Assembly: GCA_004138175.2 (NCBI GenBank)
Contig: RYFE02000046.1
Coordinates: forward strand, 1 to 39,667
Origin: Chloroflexales bacterium ZM16-3
GTDB lineage: Bacteria > Chloroflexota > Chloroflexia > Chloroflexales > Chloroflexaceae
Direction: 5' to 3'
Length of the DNA stretch: 39,667 nucleotides
Positions 1 through 7,716 of the stretch are shown one piece after another. The translations under genes were made by a program, and so were the position numbers. The notes beneath the pieces were generated by a model that was not told the DNA's origin, ran no database searches, and was given only the letters and a program-made list of their open reading frames with translations. Position 1 is the stretch's first letter; every line of letters starts with the position of its first letter.

Positions 1-35
1 ACTCCTGACTCCTGACCCCCGACTCCTGACTCCCA
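1..35. repeat. ACTCCTG heptamer array inside prmA
   Basis: Five 7-bp units: ACTCCTG, ACTCCTG, ACCCCCG, ACTCCTG, ACTCCCA. The array continues to the window edge and may extend past it. It is translated in frame within prmA. Confidence 0.85.
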
Positions 36-742
36 AAGTCCCCGGAGAGCCAGTGGCCCATGCGCTGGCCGGCGCCCAGGCTGCCCGTGGCCGCCGTGAC
101 GATGTGGGCGACCTTGTTGGCCTGGACGTTCTCGGCGGCCACCTGGGCGGCGACCGGGTCGTTGTCGAGGGCCAGGATGGGGCCGGCGCCGAGCTTCGCT
201 GCGGCGATAGCCAGGATGCCGCTGCCGGCGCCAATGTCCAGCGTGCGCAGGCCGGGCCGGGCGTAGCGCTCCAGCAGGCGCAGGCAGAGCTGGGTGGTCG
301 GATGTAGCCCCGTCCCGAAGGCCATGCCCGGGTCAAGGTAGATCGCCACATCGTCGGGCTTAGGCTCGTACTCAAGCCAGGAGGGCACGACCACGGTGCG
401 CTCGCCGACGCGCAGGATGCTGTAGTGCTGCTTCCATGCGTTGGCCCAGTCCTCCTCCTCTAGCGTGCGCGCCTGGAGCGGGCTCATCGGGCGGATCTGG
501 CCGAAGTGCCAGAGCGCCTGCTCAAGCCGCTGGCGCACATCCTCGGCCTGGGCGTCCAGCGGGATGTAGGTGCGCAGCGTCACCGGGCGGGACAGGTCGT
601 AGCTAAACTCAGGCCCCTCGTCGCCAGGGGTCCACGCGGGCTCGGCGACGACGCCGCCGTTGTAGCCGTAGCGGGCCAGCAGCTCGGAGACGGACTCGAC
701 GGATTCGTTGTCGACTTGGACGGAAAGTTCGAGCCAGCTCAT
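1..742 (-). CDS. prmA: Ribosomal protein L11 methyltransferase (3' end outside window)
   Basis: PrmA methylates ribosomal protein L11 in the cytoplasm using S-adenosylmethionine. The frame opens at ATG 742 with [12 protein letters not shown] and stays open for about 247 codons to the window edge. Visible family features are [11 protein letters not shown], the segment [14 protein letters not shown], the SAM-binding motif [19 protein letters not shown] and the acidic LDNDPVAA strand. The catalytic NPP-like/ANI motif would lie beyond the window. The last visible residues ([12 protein letters not shown]) are encoded by a heptamer array at 1-35, so a low-complexity insert sits in frame after the SAM-binding core. 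The gene follows cysS on the same strand, separated by an inverted heptamer repeat. The family is certain; whether the protein is intact past the insert cannot be seen. Confidence 0.88.
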   Translation of the reverse strand, partial: MSWLELSVQVDNESVESVSELLARYGYNGGVVAEPAWTPGDEGPEFSYDLSRPVTLRTYIPLDAQAEDVRQRLEQALWHFGQIRPMSPLQARTLEEEDWANAWKQHYSILRVGERTVVVPSWLEYEPKPDDVAIYLDPGMAFGTGLHPTTQLCLRLLERYARPGLRTLDIGAGSGILAIAAAKLGAGPILALDNDPVAAQVAAENVQANKVAHIVTAATGSLGAGQRMGHWLSGDFGSQESGVRSQE

Positions 743-814
743 ATGTTGAATGTTGAGTGTTGAATGTTGAATGTTGAATGTCAGAGACATTCAACATTCA
801 ACATTCAACATTCA
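743..814. repeat. Inverted pair of ATGTTGA heptamer arrays
   Basis: Five ATGTTGA-type units (743-777) face four ACATTCA units (787-814) around a short CAGAG loop, giving a hairpin of at least 21 bp (761-781 with 787-807). It fills the whole gap between cysS and prmA. The last unit contains the cysS TGA stop codon. It could end cysS transcription or stabilise the mRNA; that role is inferred. Confidence 0.85.
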
Positions 815-2224
815 TAATTTGTAGCGTGTACCCTGCGGGCCATCCTCAAGGGTGACGCCGAGGTCGGTGAGGCGCGTGCGTACTAGGTCGGCCAGATCGA
901 ACTGCTTGGCCTTGCGCAGGCTGGCCCGCAGCTCGATCAGCAGCTCGATGAAGGGGGCCACGTCCTGGCTCTTGGCGCTCTGCTGGGGGCTGAGGCGCAG
1001 GCCGAGGACACCGGCCAGCTCGCGGAGCGTTGCCTGTGCCGCCGCAAAAGGCGCACCGCCCACGCTTGCGTCGCGGGCGACATTGATCGCGCGCACCAGC
1101 TCGAAGAGAGCAGCCAGGGCACCGGCGGTGTTGAAGTCGCCGTCCATCGCCGCGACGAAGGCGGCGCGGGCGGACTCGACGCTGTGGGCGAGTGCGGCGG
1201 CGACCGGGCCGTCCTCGGCGGTGCCGACGGCGGGCAGCAGCGCGCCGAGCAGCCGATCCAGCTTGCGGGCGTTATCGGCGGCGATGTCGGCGTTGTAGGT
1301 GAGCGGGCTGCGGTAGTAGCTGCCAAGCACGATCAGGCGGAAGACATCGGCGTCGTACTGCTTGAGGAAGCTGTCGATGGTGACGACGTTGCCGAGCGAC
1401 TTGGACATCTTCTCGACCTGGCGGGTCTCGGGGTTGACAAGCTGGAGCATACCGTTATGCACCCAGAAGCGCGAGAATGCCTCGCCGGTGAGGCACTCGC
1501 TCTGGGCGATCTCGTTCTCGTGATGCGGGAAGACCAGGTCGTTGCCTCCGCCGTGGATGTCGATCTGCGCGCCGAGGTGCTTCATGCTCATGGCCGAGCA
1601 CTCGATATGCCAGCCGGGCCGACCCTGGCCCCAGGGGCTTGGCCATGCGGGCTCGCCCGCCTTGGCGGCCTTCCAGAGGGCGAAGTCGGCAGGCGACTCC
1701 TTGCGCGGGTCAACCTCGAAGCGGGTGCCACTGAGCATCTCATCGAGCGAGCGGCCGGAGAGCTTGCCATAGCCGGGGTCGCTGGCGACGCGGAAGTAGA
1801 CATCGCCCTCGGCGGGGTAGGCATGCCCGCCGTCGATCAGCTTCTGCGTGAAGTCGATGATCTCGCCCATAGTCTGGGTGGCCAGAGGGTAGGCACCAGC
1901 GGGCAGCACATTCAACCGCTGAAGCTGACCGAGGAACTCGTCGGCGTACTGGGCGGCCATCTGAAGCGGGTCGCGCCCAGTGGCGTTGGCGCGGGCGATG
2001 ACCTTGTCGTCCACATCGGTGAAGTTGACGACGTGGCGCACCTTGTAGCCGGAGAACTCCAGGTAGCGACGGATGATATCGAAGACGATCGCCGACATAG
2101 CGTGGCCGATGTGGGCGTCATCGTAGACGGTGACGCCACAGACATACATGCGAACCACGTTAGGCTCGATCGTCTCTAGCGGCTCAACCTTGCGGGTCAG
2201 GGAGTTGTAGAGTTGGATAGCCAT
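812..2224 (-). CDS. cysS: Cysteine--tRNA ligase
   Basis: This class I aminoacyl-tRNA synthetase charges tRNA-Cys in the cytoplasm. It is full length at 470 residues. The HIGH motif is at 38-41 (AHIGHAMS) and the KMSKS loop at 271-275. The zinc ligands that give cysteine specificity line up with the E. coli enzyme as Cys29, Cys208, His233 and Glu237 (in FPHHENE). The C-terminal helical domain carries [17 protein letters not shown] and a typical end, [12 protein letters not shown]. It lies downstream of cysE on the same strand, so cysteine synthesis and use are probably co-transcribed. No T-box leader was seen ahead of cysE. The stop codon is formed by the first unit of a heptamer repeat. Confidence 0.97.
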   Translation of the reverse strand: MAIQLYNSLTRKVEPLETIEPNVVRMYVCGVTVYDDAHIGHAMSAIVFDIIRRYLEFSGYKVRHVVNFTDVDDKVIARANATGRDPLQMAAQYADEFLGQLQRLNVLPAGAYPLATQTMGEIIDFTQKLIDGGHAYPAEGDVYFRVASDPGYGKLSGRSLDEMLSGTRFEVDPRKESPADFALWKAAKAGEPAWPSPWGQGRPGWHIECSAMSMKHLGAQIDIHGGGNDLVFPHHENEIAQSECLTGEAFSRFWVHNGMLQLVNPETRQVEKMSKSLGNVVTIDSFLKQYDADVFRLIVLGSYYRSPLTYNADIAADNARKLDRLLGALLPAVGTAEDGPVAAALAHSVESARAAFVAAMDGDFNTAGALAALFELVRAINVARDASVGGAPFAAAQATLRELAGVLGLRLSPQQSAKSQDVAPFIELLIELRASLRKAKQFDLADLVRTRLTDLGVTLEDGPQGTRYKL

Positions 2225-2232
2225 CTTTACTC

Positions 2233-2278
2233 AATGTTGAATGGCGTGTGGGCCATTCAACATTCAACATTCAACATT
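2233..2278. repeat. Inverted ATGTTGA/ACATTCA heptamers between cysE and cysS
   Basis: A 13-bp stem pairs 2233-2245 with 2252-2264 and is followed by further ACATTCA units up to 2278. The units are the same as those between cysS and prmA. The outermost unit abuts the cysE stop codon (TAA, 2277-2279). Confidence 0.8.
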
Positions 2279-3044
2279 AGATCCCGGCACCAAGATTATA
2301 CTCTTCATTGCGCTGGCCGTTTTCATCGAGGATGTGCCAGAGGCTTGCGGGCAGAGCGTCGTAGGCCAGGTGATGCTCGGCGTGGTGGGTCTGGGTGGTG
2401 TCCTCCAGATCGGCCAGGCGATCCTCAAGCTCAAGCACCTTGGCGCGCAGGCCACGGAGCATCTCGCCCTCGGGGTCGGGCAGATCCTCAACGCGGCGGG
2501 TGACGCCGGTGGCCGGGTCGCGGGTGGCGACGATGCGGGCGGGCACGCCGATGGCGGTAGAGTGCGGCGGCACGTCCTTCACCACCACGGCGCCGCCGCC
2601 GATGCGGGCGCCCTTGCCGATGATGATCGCGCCGAGGATGCTGGCCCCGACGCCGACCACGACGTCGTCCTCTAGGGTGGGGTGGCGCTTGCCAGACTGC
2701 TTGCCGGTGCCGCCAAGGGTGACGCCCTGGTAGAGCATGACCCGATCGCCAATCTCTGCCGTCTCACCGATCACCACACCCATGCCGTGGTCGATGAAGA
2801 AGCCCTGGCCAATGGTGGCGCCGGGGTGGATCTCGATGCCGGTCCAGAAGCGGGACGCCTGCGAGATATAGCGGGGCAAGAAAGGTATGCGGCGCTTCCA
2901 GATAGCGTGGGCCAGCCGGTGGAGCAGAATGGCGTGGAGGCCAGGGTAGAGCAGCACCTCGGCCAGGTTGCAAGCAGCCGGGTCGTTGCGGAAGATTGCG
3001 CGCACATCGTCGCGCAGCGTGCGGATCGCGCTGGAGAAAGACAT
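2277..3044 (-). CDS. cysE: Serine O-acetyltransferase
   Basis: CysE makes O-acetylserine from serine and acetyl-CoA, the first step of cysteine synthesis. The 255-residue protein has the helical N-terminal domain followed by a left-handed beta helix with hexapeptide repeats from about residue 70 to 180. Family motifs are [20 protein letters not shown] (the active-site His of the DHG motif), [20 protein letters not shown] and [14 protein letters not shown]. The C-terminal ~75 residues after PARIV form a charged helix ([17 protein letters not shown]) and a His-rich tail, longer than in short CysE enzymes. The ATG at 3044 follows GGAGAACTCTC. It sits between an FmdB-type gene and cysS. Confidence 0.95.
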   Translation of the reverse strand: MSFSSAIRTLRDDVRAIFRNDPAACNLAEVLLYPGLHAILLHRLAHAIWKRRIPFLPRYISQASRFWTGIEIHPGATIGQGFFIDHGMGVVIGETAEIGDRVMLYQGVTLGGTGKQSGKRHPTLEDDVVVGVGASILGAIIIGKGARIGGGAVVVKDVPPHSTAIGVPARIVATRDPATGVTRRVEDLPDPEGEMLRGLRAKVLELEDRLADLEDTTQTHHAEHHLAYDALPASLWHILDENGQRNEEYNLGAGI

Positions 3045-3092
3045 GAGAGTTCTCCTGCTGGGTCGCTGGACATTCGGGCGGGGAGCACACGA

Positions 3093-3127
3093 AGCTAGGG
3101 GCGCTGTGTGAAACAGCGCCCCTAGCT
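3093..3127. terminator. 15-bp perfect hairpin, GGGGCGC family
   Basis: AGCTAGGGGCGCTGT pairs perfectly with its complement at 3113-3127 around a 5-nt loop. It lies between the fmdB-like stop and the cysE start. No U-run follows, so it may be a terminator or attenuator, or only a member of the intergenic palindrome family seen at 16546, 19109 and 26068. Confidence 0.55.
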
Positions 3128-3200
3128 ACAGACGCACCCGAGGCAAGAGAGCAGGGCGGGCCGGGCGAACTGGCCCGCTCCTGTAGAGGTAGAGGGGGAG

Positions 3201-3530
3201 CTATTCAGCAGGACTGGAAGGAGCAGGGGCACTGGTGTCGCTCTTCTCACTCGTGCTAGCCTTCTCAACCGTATCGGTCGTCTCAGTCTTCTCGGTCTTC
3301 TCGGTTTTCTCAGTCTTGGTGGAATCACTGGTGACGGCGGTGCTGCTGGTGCCGCGGCTATCGTTGATGTACCAGCCGGAGCCCTTGAAGACAACGCCTG
3401 CGGGCTGGATCACCCGGCGCACCTGGCCATCCTGGCAGTGGGGGCAGAGAGTTAACGGTTCGTCCTTGAAGCTCTGGAATTTCTCGAACTGCTTGCCGCA
3501 GCTCTTGCACGCATAGACGTAGGTCGGCAT
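3201..3530 (-). CDS. FmdB-type zinc-ribbon protein
   Basis: This is a 109-residue protein whose first 50 residues match the FmdB/CxxC_CXXC_SSSS zinc-ribbon family: MPTYVYACKSCGKQFEKF then CPHCQDGQVRRVIQPAGVVFKG and GSGWY. Two CxxC pairs (CKSC, CPHC) would bind zinc. The family is often called regulatory but its function is not settled. The tail from about residue 60 is a Thr/Ser/Lys/Glu-rich disordered stretch with TEKTEKTEKTE repeats. ATG 3530 is chosen because GGGAGGG lies 10 nt upstream; an in-frame start at 3566 would lack the conserved N-terminus. It is upstream of cysE on the same strand, separated by a strong hairpin. Confidence 0.85.
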   Translation of the reverse strand: MPTYVYACKSCGKQFEKFQSFKDEPLTLCPHCQDGQVRRVIQPAGVVFKGSGWYINDSRGTSSTAVTSDSTKTEKTEKTEKTETTDTVEKASTSEKSDTSAPAPSSPAE

Positions 3531-3622
3531 AACGCTACAACCCTCCCTGAAGGTCGCATCTTTCAACTACTGCTCGCTAACCTCTATTGTACCCGAAGCA
3601 ATTACAGCGCGCAATAAGCATC

Positions 3623-3758
3623 ACTGAGGCACTGAGGCACTGAGGCACTGAGGCACTGAGGCGCTGAGGCACTGAGGCGCTGAGGCACTGAGGCGCTGAG
3701 GCGCTGAGGCGCTGAGGCGCTGAGTCGCTGAGGCGCTGAGGCGCTGAGGCGCTGAGGC
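3623..3758. repeat. 17-unit octamer tandem array RCTGAGGC
   Basis: Seventeen contiguous 8-bp units span 3623-3758: seven ACTGAGGC and nine GCTGAGGC, with one GCTGAGTC variant. The A and G forms alternate in the middle, which suggests stepwise expansion by slippage. The array starts 5 bp past the permease stop. A short related piece occurs at 9453-9462 after the GlsB gene. Confidence 0.95.
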
Positions 3759-3762
3759 GACT

Positions 3763-5505
3763 TCACACCTCGATCCGCTCTAGGCCACGGGTGCCCATGA
3801 TCGCGCCGCCCCAGCAGATAGCGCCGGTGAGCAGGAGGGCCAGGGTCCAGCCGAGCAGGCTGACACCGATGGCCGCCACCCCGCCGCCGACAAGGCCGCC
3901 GATAGCCGTGCCGCCTGCCACCAGCCCCACCACCAGAGTCAGATAGAGCGGGTAGAAAAGCATCCCCAGGCAGCCCGTCTGCCAGGTGGACTGCTGCTGC
4001 GGGTTCTCCCAGTTCAGCCTGGGGAAGGCCGCGCCCAGGCCCATGGTGAAGGCCGCGCAGCCGAGCCCGGCGATCATCAGCAGAAGCCACTGCTCTAGGA
4101 GGAGGGCCGGTGCGGCGTGCCGCAAGGCGGCCAGCAGGATCAGGAAGGGCGTGCCGATGGCCGGGAAGGGCAGGTAGGCCAGGGCGAACTTGCCCAGCAG
4201 GATGCGCATCGGGCTGACCGGGGCCAGCTTGAGAATCCAGAACGCCTTGCCCTCGCGACTTACGCCGGTGCCTGCCAGCGCGCTGGAGATCGAGAGGCAG
4301 ATGAAGAAGGCGATCCCCGCGCTCAGCAGGTCGCTTAGCTGGCGGATGGCAGCGGGGATCTCCGCGTCAGCCACAGGATCGGGCGGGCTGGCGATCAGCC
4401 GGAATGTCCAGATCCCGGCCAGGGCCACCGGGAAGATCAGCTGCTGGAGGTTGCGCAGGTCGCGCACGAAGAGGCGAAGATCCTTGGCGAGGATGGCGCG
4501 CGACTCGGGGGGGAGCAGGCGGGCAAATGGTGCGAGGAGATCGGCCCGCTGCCTCCTGCTCGCTGTCTCCTGCTTCCTGCCCCGCACGCGACCGCCCTGG
4601 GTGGCCATATTGCTCCAGCCGTCGTAGTAGAGCCGCTCGGCCAGCAGCATACAGCCGAGGAAGGCCCCGACCGAGGTGACGACAAACAGGCCGCCGAAGA
4701 CGATCAGGGAGAGCGCGTCGCCTGTGCCTGCGGCCACCAGTGCGCGACCGGCCCATGCCGAGGGCAGCAGCGGGAAGTTGCTGGCCAGCAGCGCCTGTAG
4801 GCTGCCGGGGCCGGTGACGACGGGGGCAACCTCGCGGGCAAACTGGCTGATCACATAGAAGGCGATGCCGATCAGGCCGCCGATCACGCTGACGATCTCG
4901 CGGGCGCGTCGGGCGGGCAGCACGCGCACCACGGCCATCACCAGCAGGGCACCGATTCCGGCGGGCAGCAGGGGCAGCAGCAGCAGTGAGAGCACCGCGC
5001 AGATGAAGTAGAGTGGGCCGTAGCCCATGCCCCGGCCGTAGCCGAGCAGCACCGGGCCGAGCAGGGCGATCAGCAGGGCGTACTGGCCGATCAGGCCGCC
5101 GAAGAACTTGACCACGAAGACGGCGCGCATGGGCACCGGGGCCACCAGCAACATGTCCATGTCGCCGGAGAGGTAGAGCGAACTGAGCAGCCCGCTGAAG
5201 CTGGAGAGCACCAGCAGCAGCAGGGCACCGAGCAGCACCACGCCGGGCAGGGCTGCCAGGTAGGGCGTAAAGTCGGTGGGCATGCCCGGGTTCTGGGCGG
5301 CCACCTCTTTCAACACGTCGGCGAACTCGGGGCTGCGGATGGCCTGCACCGCAAAGCCGACAAAGTTGTAGATCCCGAACGCGCCGAAGCCGATCAGGGC
5401 GGCCAGGAAGATCAGGCCGATCTGCCGCCGCCGCCTGCCGCGCCACAGGTCGTTGCGGGTGATCAGGAAGCGGGTGCGCACCAGCACCCAGATTGCGTTG
5501 ATCAT
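3763..5505 (-). CDS. ABC-2-type exporter permease
   Basis: This 580-residue integral membrane protein has about 12 hydrophobic segments in two blocks, separated by a charged cytoplasmic region near residues 280-340 (RVRGRKQETASRRQRADLLAP, then LPPESRAILAKDLRLFVRDLRNLQQ). That is the layout of large ABC-2-like exporter permeases whose halves each begin with a KDLR-type coupling helix. It pairs with the ATPase at 5821-6594. The substrate is unknown. The start chosen is ATG 5505 (MINAIWVLVRTRF). The in-frame extension to 5547 is encoded by a palindromic repeat element and has no ribosome site, so it is rejected. Lack of a clear Shine-Dalgarno at 5505 leaves the start slightly uncertain. Confidence 0.8.
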   Translation of the reverse strand: MINAIWVLVRTRFLITRNDLWRGRRRRQIGLIFLAALIGFGAFGIYNFVGFAVQAIRSPEFADVLKEVAAQNPGMPTDFTPYLAALPGVVLLGALLLLVLSSFSGLLSSLYLSGDMDMLLVAPVPMRAVFVVKFFGGLIGQYALLIALLGPVLLGYGRGMGYGPLYFICAVLSLLLLPLLPAGIGALLVMAVVRVLPARRAREIVSVIGGLIGIAFYVISQFAREVAPVVTGPGSLQALLASNFPLLPSAWAGRALVAAGTGDALSLIVFGGLFVVTSVGAFLGCMLLAERLYYDGWSNMATQGGRVRGRKQETASRRQRADLLAPFARLLPPESRAILAKDLRLFVRDLRNLQQLIFPVALAGIWTFRLIASPPDPVADAEIPAAIRQLSDLLSAGIAFFICLSISSALAGTGVSREGKAFWILKLAPVSPMRILLGKFALAYLPFPAIGTPFLILLAALRHAAPALLLEQWLLLMIAGLGCAAFTMGLGAAFPRLNWENPQQQSTWQTGCLGMLFYPLYLTLVVGLVAGGTAIGGLVGGGVAAIGVSLLGWTLALLLTGAICWGGAIMGTRGLERIEV

Positions 5506-5520
5506 AGGGAATGTAAAATG

Positions 5521-5634
5521 GCAGTAGAGCAGAAGTAACGCTGTCACCCTGAGCGAAGCGAAGGGTCCCGGTCGGGATTCTTCGCTTCGCTCAGAATGAC
5601 AGGACGCTTCACAGCGTTACTTCTGCGGTATTGC
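5521..5634. mobile_element. 114-bp palindromic MITE-like element, copy 1
   Basis: The element runs from GCAGTAGAGC to GGTATTGC. Its termini are near-perfect 24-bp inverted repeats (16 bp perfect: GCAGAAGTAACGCTGT). The centre is also palindromic (CTGAGCGAAGCGAA facing TTCGCTTCGCTCAG). The 8-bp direct repeat GTAAAATG borders it at 5513-5520 and 5635-5642. It encodes no protein. It lies between the exporter ATPase and permease genes. Confidence 0.88.
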
Positions 5635-5642
5635 GTAAAATG

Positions 5643-5756
5643 GCAGTAGAGCAGAAGTAACGCTGTCACCCTGAGCGAAGCGAAGGGTCCCGGTCGGGAT
5701 TCTTCGCTTCGCTCAGAATGACAGGACGCTTCACAGCGTTACTTCTGCGGTATTGC
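5643..5756. mobile_element. 114-bp palindromic MITE-like element, copy 2 (tandem)
   Basis: Identical base for base to the preceding copy, in the same orientation. It shares the GTAAAATG direct repeat at 5635-5642 and has another at 5757-5764. The perfect identity of the two 122-bp units points to a recent tandem duplication, or to insertion into the duplicated target. Confidence 0.88.
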
Positions 5757-5757
5757 G

Positions 5758-5818
5758 TAAAATGCAAAATGCAAAAATACGAGGGCGCTCACAATTTTGC
5801 ATTTTGCATTTTGCATTG
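5758..5818. repeat. Inverted TGCAAAA heptamers
   Basis: AAAATGC-type units (5760-5777) face ATTTTGC-type units (5794-5816) around a GC-rich spacer, forming an AT-rich hairpin directly downstream of the ABC ATPase stop (5821). It could act as a terminator for that gene. Confidence 0.75.
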
Positions 5819-5820
5819 AA

Positions 5821-6594
5821 TCAGGCGAGCGCCTCGGCGATGGCGACATCCTCAGCGCCGCCGGTGAGGTTCAGGAAGATATCCTCAAGCGAGGAGTCGC
5901 CGCCTGCGCGCAGCTCCTCCAGGGTACCGGCGGCCACGATCGCGCCCTTGCTGATGATGATAACGCGATCACACATGCGCTCGGCGATCTCCAGGATGTG
6001 GGTGGACATAAACACCGAGGTGCCCTGGTCAGACACATCGCGCAGGATGTCCTTGATCAGCCGGGCGCTGCGCGGGTCGAGGCCGACGGTCGGCTCATCG
6101 AGGAAGAAAGCGCGCGGGTGGTGGAGCAGCGCGCCGGTGAGGGCGGCCTTCTGGCGCATGCCGTGCGAGTAGCCGCCGAGCAGCTCGTCGGCGCGGTCGG
6201 CGAGGCCGAAGAGCTGAAGCAGCTCCTCGCCGCGCCGGCGGGCCGTGGCCCGGTCGAGCTGGTAGAGCCCGGCCATAAAGTCGATATACTCGCGGGCGCT
6301 AAGCTTCTCGGGGAGAAAGGGCTGGTCGGGCACGTAGCCGAGGATGGCCTTGGCCTTGAGCGGCTCCTGCTGAATGTCGAAGCCGCCGATGCGGGCGCTG
6401 CCGGCGCTGGGCTTGAGCAGGCCGATCAGCATCTTGATCGTCGTCGTCTTGCCTGCGCCGTTGGGGCCGAGGAAGCCGACGATCTCGCCGGGGGCGATGG
6501 CCAGATCAACCCCCTTGACGGCGAGGGTGTCACCGTAGCGCTTCTGCAGACCCTCGGCCGCGATCATCGGCGCGGCGCTATCTAGCTGATGCAT
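5821..6594 (-). CDS. ABC transporter ATP-binding protein (exporter)
   Basis: This 257-residue nucleotide-binding subunit is of the CcmA/NatA exporter type. Walker A is GPNGAGKT at 43-50, the signature is YSHGMRQ at 142-148, Walker B is FFLDEP at 163-168, and the D-loop and switch His follow (GLDPRS, then MSTHI). The C-terminus is EDIFLNLTGG, typical of drug and lipid exporter ATPases. It would drive the permease encoded downstream (3763-5505). ATG 6594 is chosen because AAGGAG lies 5 nt upstream; GTG 6600 would overlap the ribosome site. A pair of tandem repeat elements now lies between the two subunit genes. Confidence 0.93.
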   Translation of the reverse strand: MHQLDSAAPMIAAEGLQKRYGDTLAVKGVDLAIAPGEIVGFLGPNGAGKTTTIKMLIGLLKPSAGSARIGGFDIQQEPLKAKAILGYVPDQPFLPEKLSAREYIDFMAGLYQLDRATARRRGEELLQLFGLADRADELLGGYSHGMRQKAALTGALLHHPRAFFLDEPTVGLDPRSARLIKDILRDVSDQGTSVFMSTHILEIAERMCDRVIIISKGAIVAAGTLEELRAGGDSSLEDIFLNLTGGAEDVAIAEALA

Positions 6595-6647
6595 GCGCAC
6601 TCCTTAAAGCGACATCGGCTCTCACAGGCGCATTGTAGCACGCAAAG

Positions 6648-6693
6648 AAGGAGGGTTTCAGGGAGGGCACGTGCCCTCCCTGAAACCCTCCTT
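6648..6693. terminator. 46-bp perfect palindrome with no spacer
   Basis: The 23 bases at 6648-6670 are exactly complementary to 6671-6693; the arm begins AAGGAGGGTTTCAGGGAGGG. As RNA it would form a very stable hairpin after the sigma-like gene (stop 6719) and before the exporter ATPase. A terminator role is likely but there is no U-tract. Confidence 0.7.
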
Positions 6694-6718
6694 CCCGATA
6701 CGGAGATCGCTGCGGCGT

Positions 6719-7459
6719 TTAGTACATCCCCTTCAGCTCGGGGTTGCGGCGCAGGCGGACGAGGATGTTGCGCTTGAGCGCGTAGACCTCGGACACGTCG
6801 CTGAAGAGGTCGCCGCGTGCGGCGAAGATGTCGCCGGGTTTCATGCCGAGCAGGAAGGAGCTGCGCACGACCACGCGCTCGGCCTCGCTCTGGAGCATGC
6901 CGTCCACGAGCTGCCAGAACTCAGCGCGGCTGACGCGCTCGGTGGCCTCCTCGTCGGCGTGCGAGAGCTTCTGGGTGTTCCAGTTGATACACTCCTCGGG
7001 CAGCAGGTCGGCGTAGGAGTGGGCGCGGGCGCTGTCGATCACCACGCAGCTGGCGCAGCGGCGCAGGTAGTTCAGCAGCGCGGCCAGGCTCGGGAAGGAG
7101 CTGAAGCGCTCGGCCGGGATGGCCCGCCAGAAGCGGGTGAATGCCGCGCTCACAAAGAAGTCGCTCGTCTCGCCGCTGACGGTGAAGGCGCCGGTGCGGC
7201 GCACCCAGTGCTCGACGAGCTGGAAGTAGTGCTGGTAGATGTGCTCCCAGGCGTCCTCGCTGCGCTCGACGAGGGCGCGGCGGAAGAGCTCGTAGGCGAA
7301 GCGGGAGTCGTAGTCCTGGTGGCTGTAGAAGAGCCGGCTCTCCACGGCGCAGCGGCTCATCAGGGTGCCGAAGTCCATCCGGCTGAGGTCGATCGCGCTG
7401 CTTGTCTGGGCGCCGCTCAGCGGGGCGGCGGGCTGGGCGCTGCTCATTGTCTGCGTCAT
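6719..7459 (-). CDS. ECF-like sigma-70 family factor (divergent)
   Basis: This 246-residue protein has the outline of a two-domain sigma factor. Residues ~55-125 resemble region 2: AWEHIYQHYFQLVEHWVRR, then ETSDFFVSAAFTRFWRAI (cf. dAEDLvQevFlrlwr), then LLNYLRRCASCVVIDSAR (cf. WLyriarNlaiDylR). Residues ~185-240 resemble region 4, ending YALKRNILVRLRRNPEL, but the helix-turn-helix is atypical. A 50-residue N-terminal extension precedes region 2. No anti-sigma gene is adjacent. GGAGG sits 7 nt before ATG 7459. It diverges from the NmrA-like gene at 7717. Function as a true sigma factor is probable, not proven; it could be another DNA-binding protein built from the fold. Confidence 0.65.
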   Translation of the reverse strand: MTQTMSSAQPAAPLSGAQTSSAIDLSRMDFGTLMSRCAVESRLFYSHQDYDSRFAYELFRRALVERSEDAWEHIYQHYFQLVEHWVRRTGAFTVSGETSDFFVSAAFTRFWRAIPAERFSSFPSLAALLNYLRRCASCVVIDSARAHSYADLLPEECINWNTQKLSHADEEATERVSRAEFWQLVDGMLQSEAERVVVRSSFLLGMKPGDIFAARGDLFSDVSEVYALKRNILVRLRRNPELKGMY

Positions 7460-7716
7460 CTCGGGCCTCCTCCTGGTGTGTCTCGGCTACTACATTCGCT
7501 GAGACCAGGGTACCCCGAGAGAACGCCGTTTTAGAGGCTGGGAACCTTCCGTAAGGCTGACGAAATGGGGAGGTTCGGGTCGCAGCCCGCCCCCCCTCAT
7601 TTGTCTGATATGATGAACGAGGATGGGCTCATTGATTTGTCAGCGCCTGGCGTATCTGTGTCAGGGGATGACAGATCTGTGAGAGGGCTTTATGCCATAG
7701 TTGGAGAAGACCTCAC
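7460..7716. other. Divergent intergenic region, no clear promoter
   Basis: The 257 bp separate the sigma-like gene (minus) from the NmrA-like gene (plus) and must hold both promoters. No convincing -35/-10 pair was found. A perfect 10-bp palindrome ACAGATCTGT lies at 7671-7680, 37 bp before the plus-strand start, with a related ATCTGTG at 7654-7660. It may be an operator. Confidence 0.4.

Noticed and set aside
3045-3200. T-box leader for cysE/cysS
   Set aside because: No T-box sequence and no specifier stem; only a 15-bp hairpin of the intergenic family.
3623-3758. CRISPR array
   Set aside because: Units are contiguous 8-mers with no spacers and no cas genes; a plain tandem repeat.
5506-5547. 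N-terminal extension of the exporter permease (MTALLLLYCHFTFP)
   Set aside because: It is encoded by the end of a palindromic element, has no ribosome site, and the natural start MINAIW follows.
7460-7716. Clear ECF-type promoter for autoregulation of the sigma-like gene
   Set aside because: GGGAACC occurs near 7540 but on the wrong strand and without a matching -10 element.
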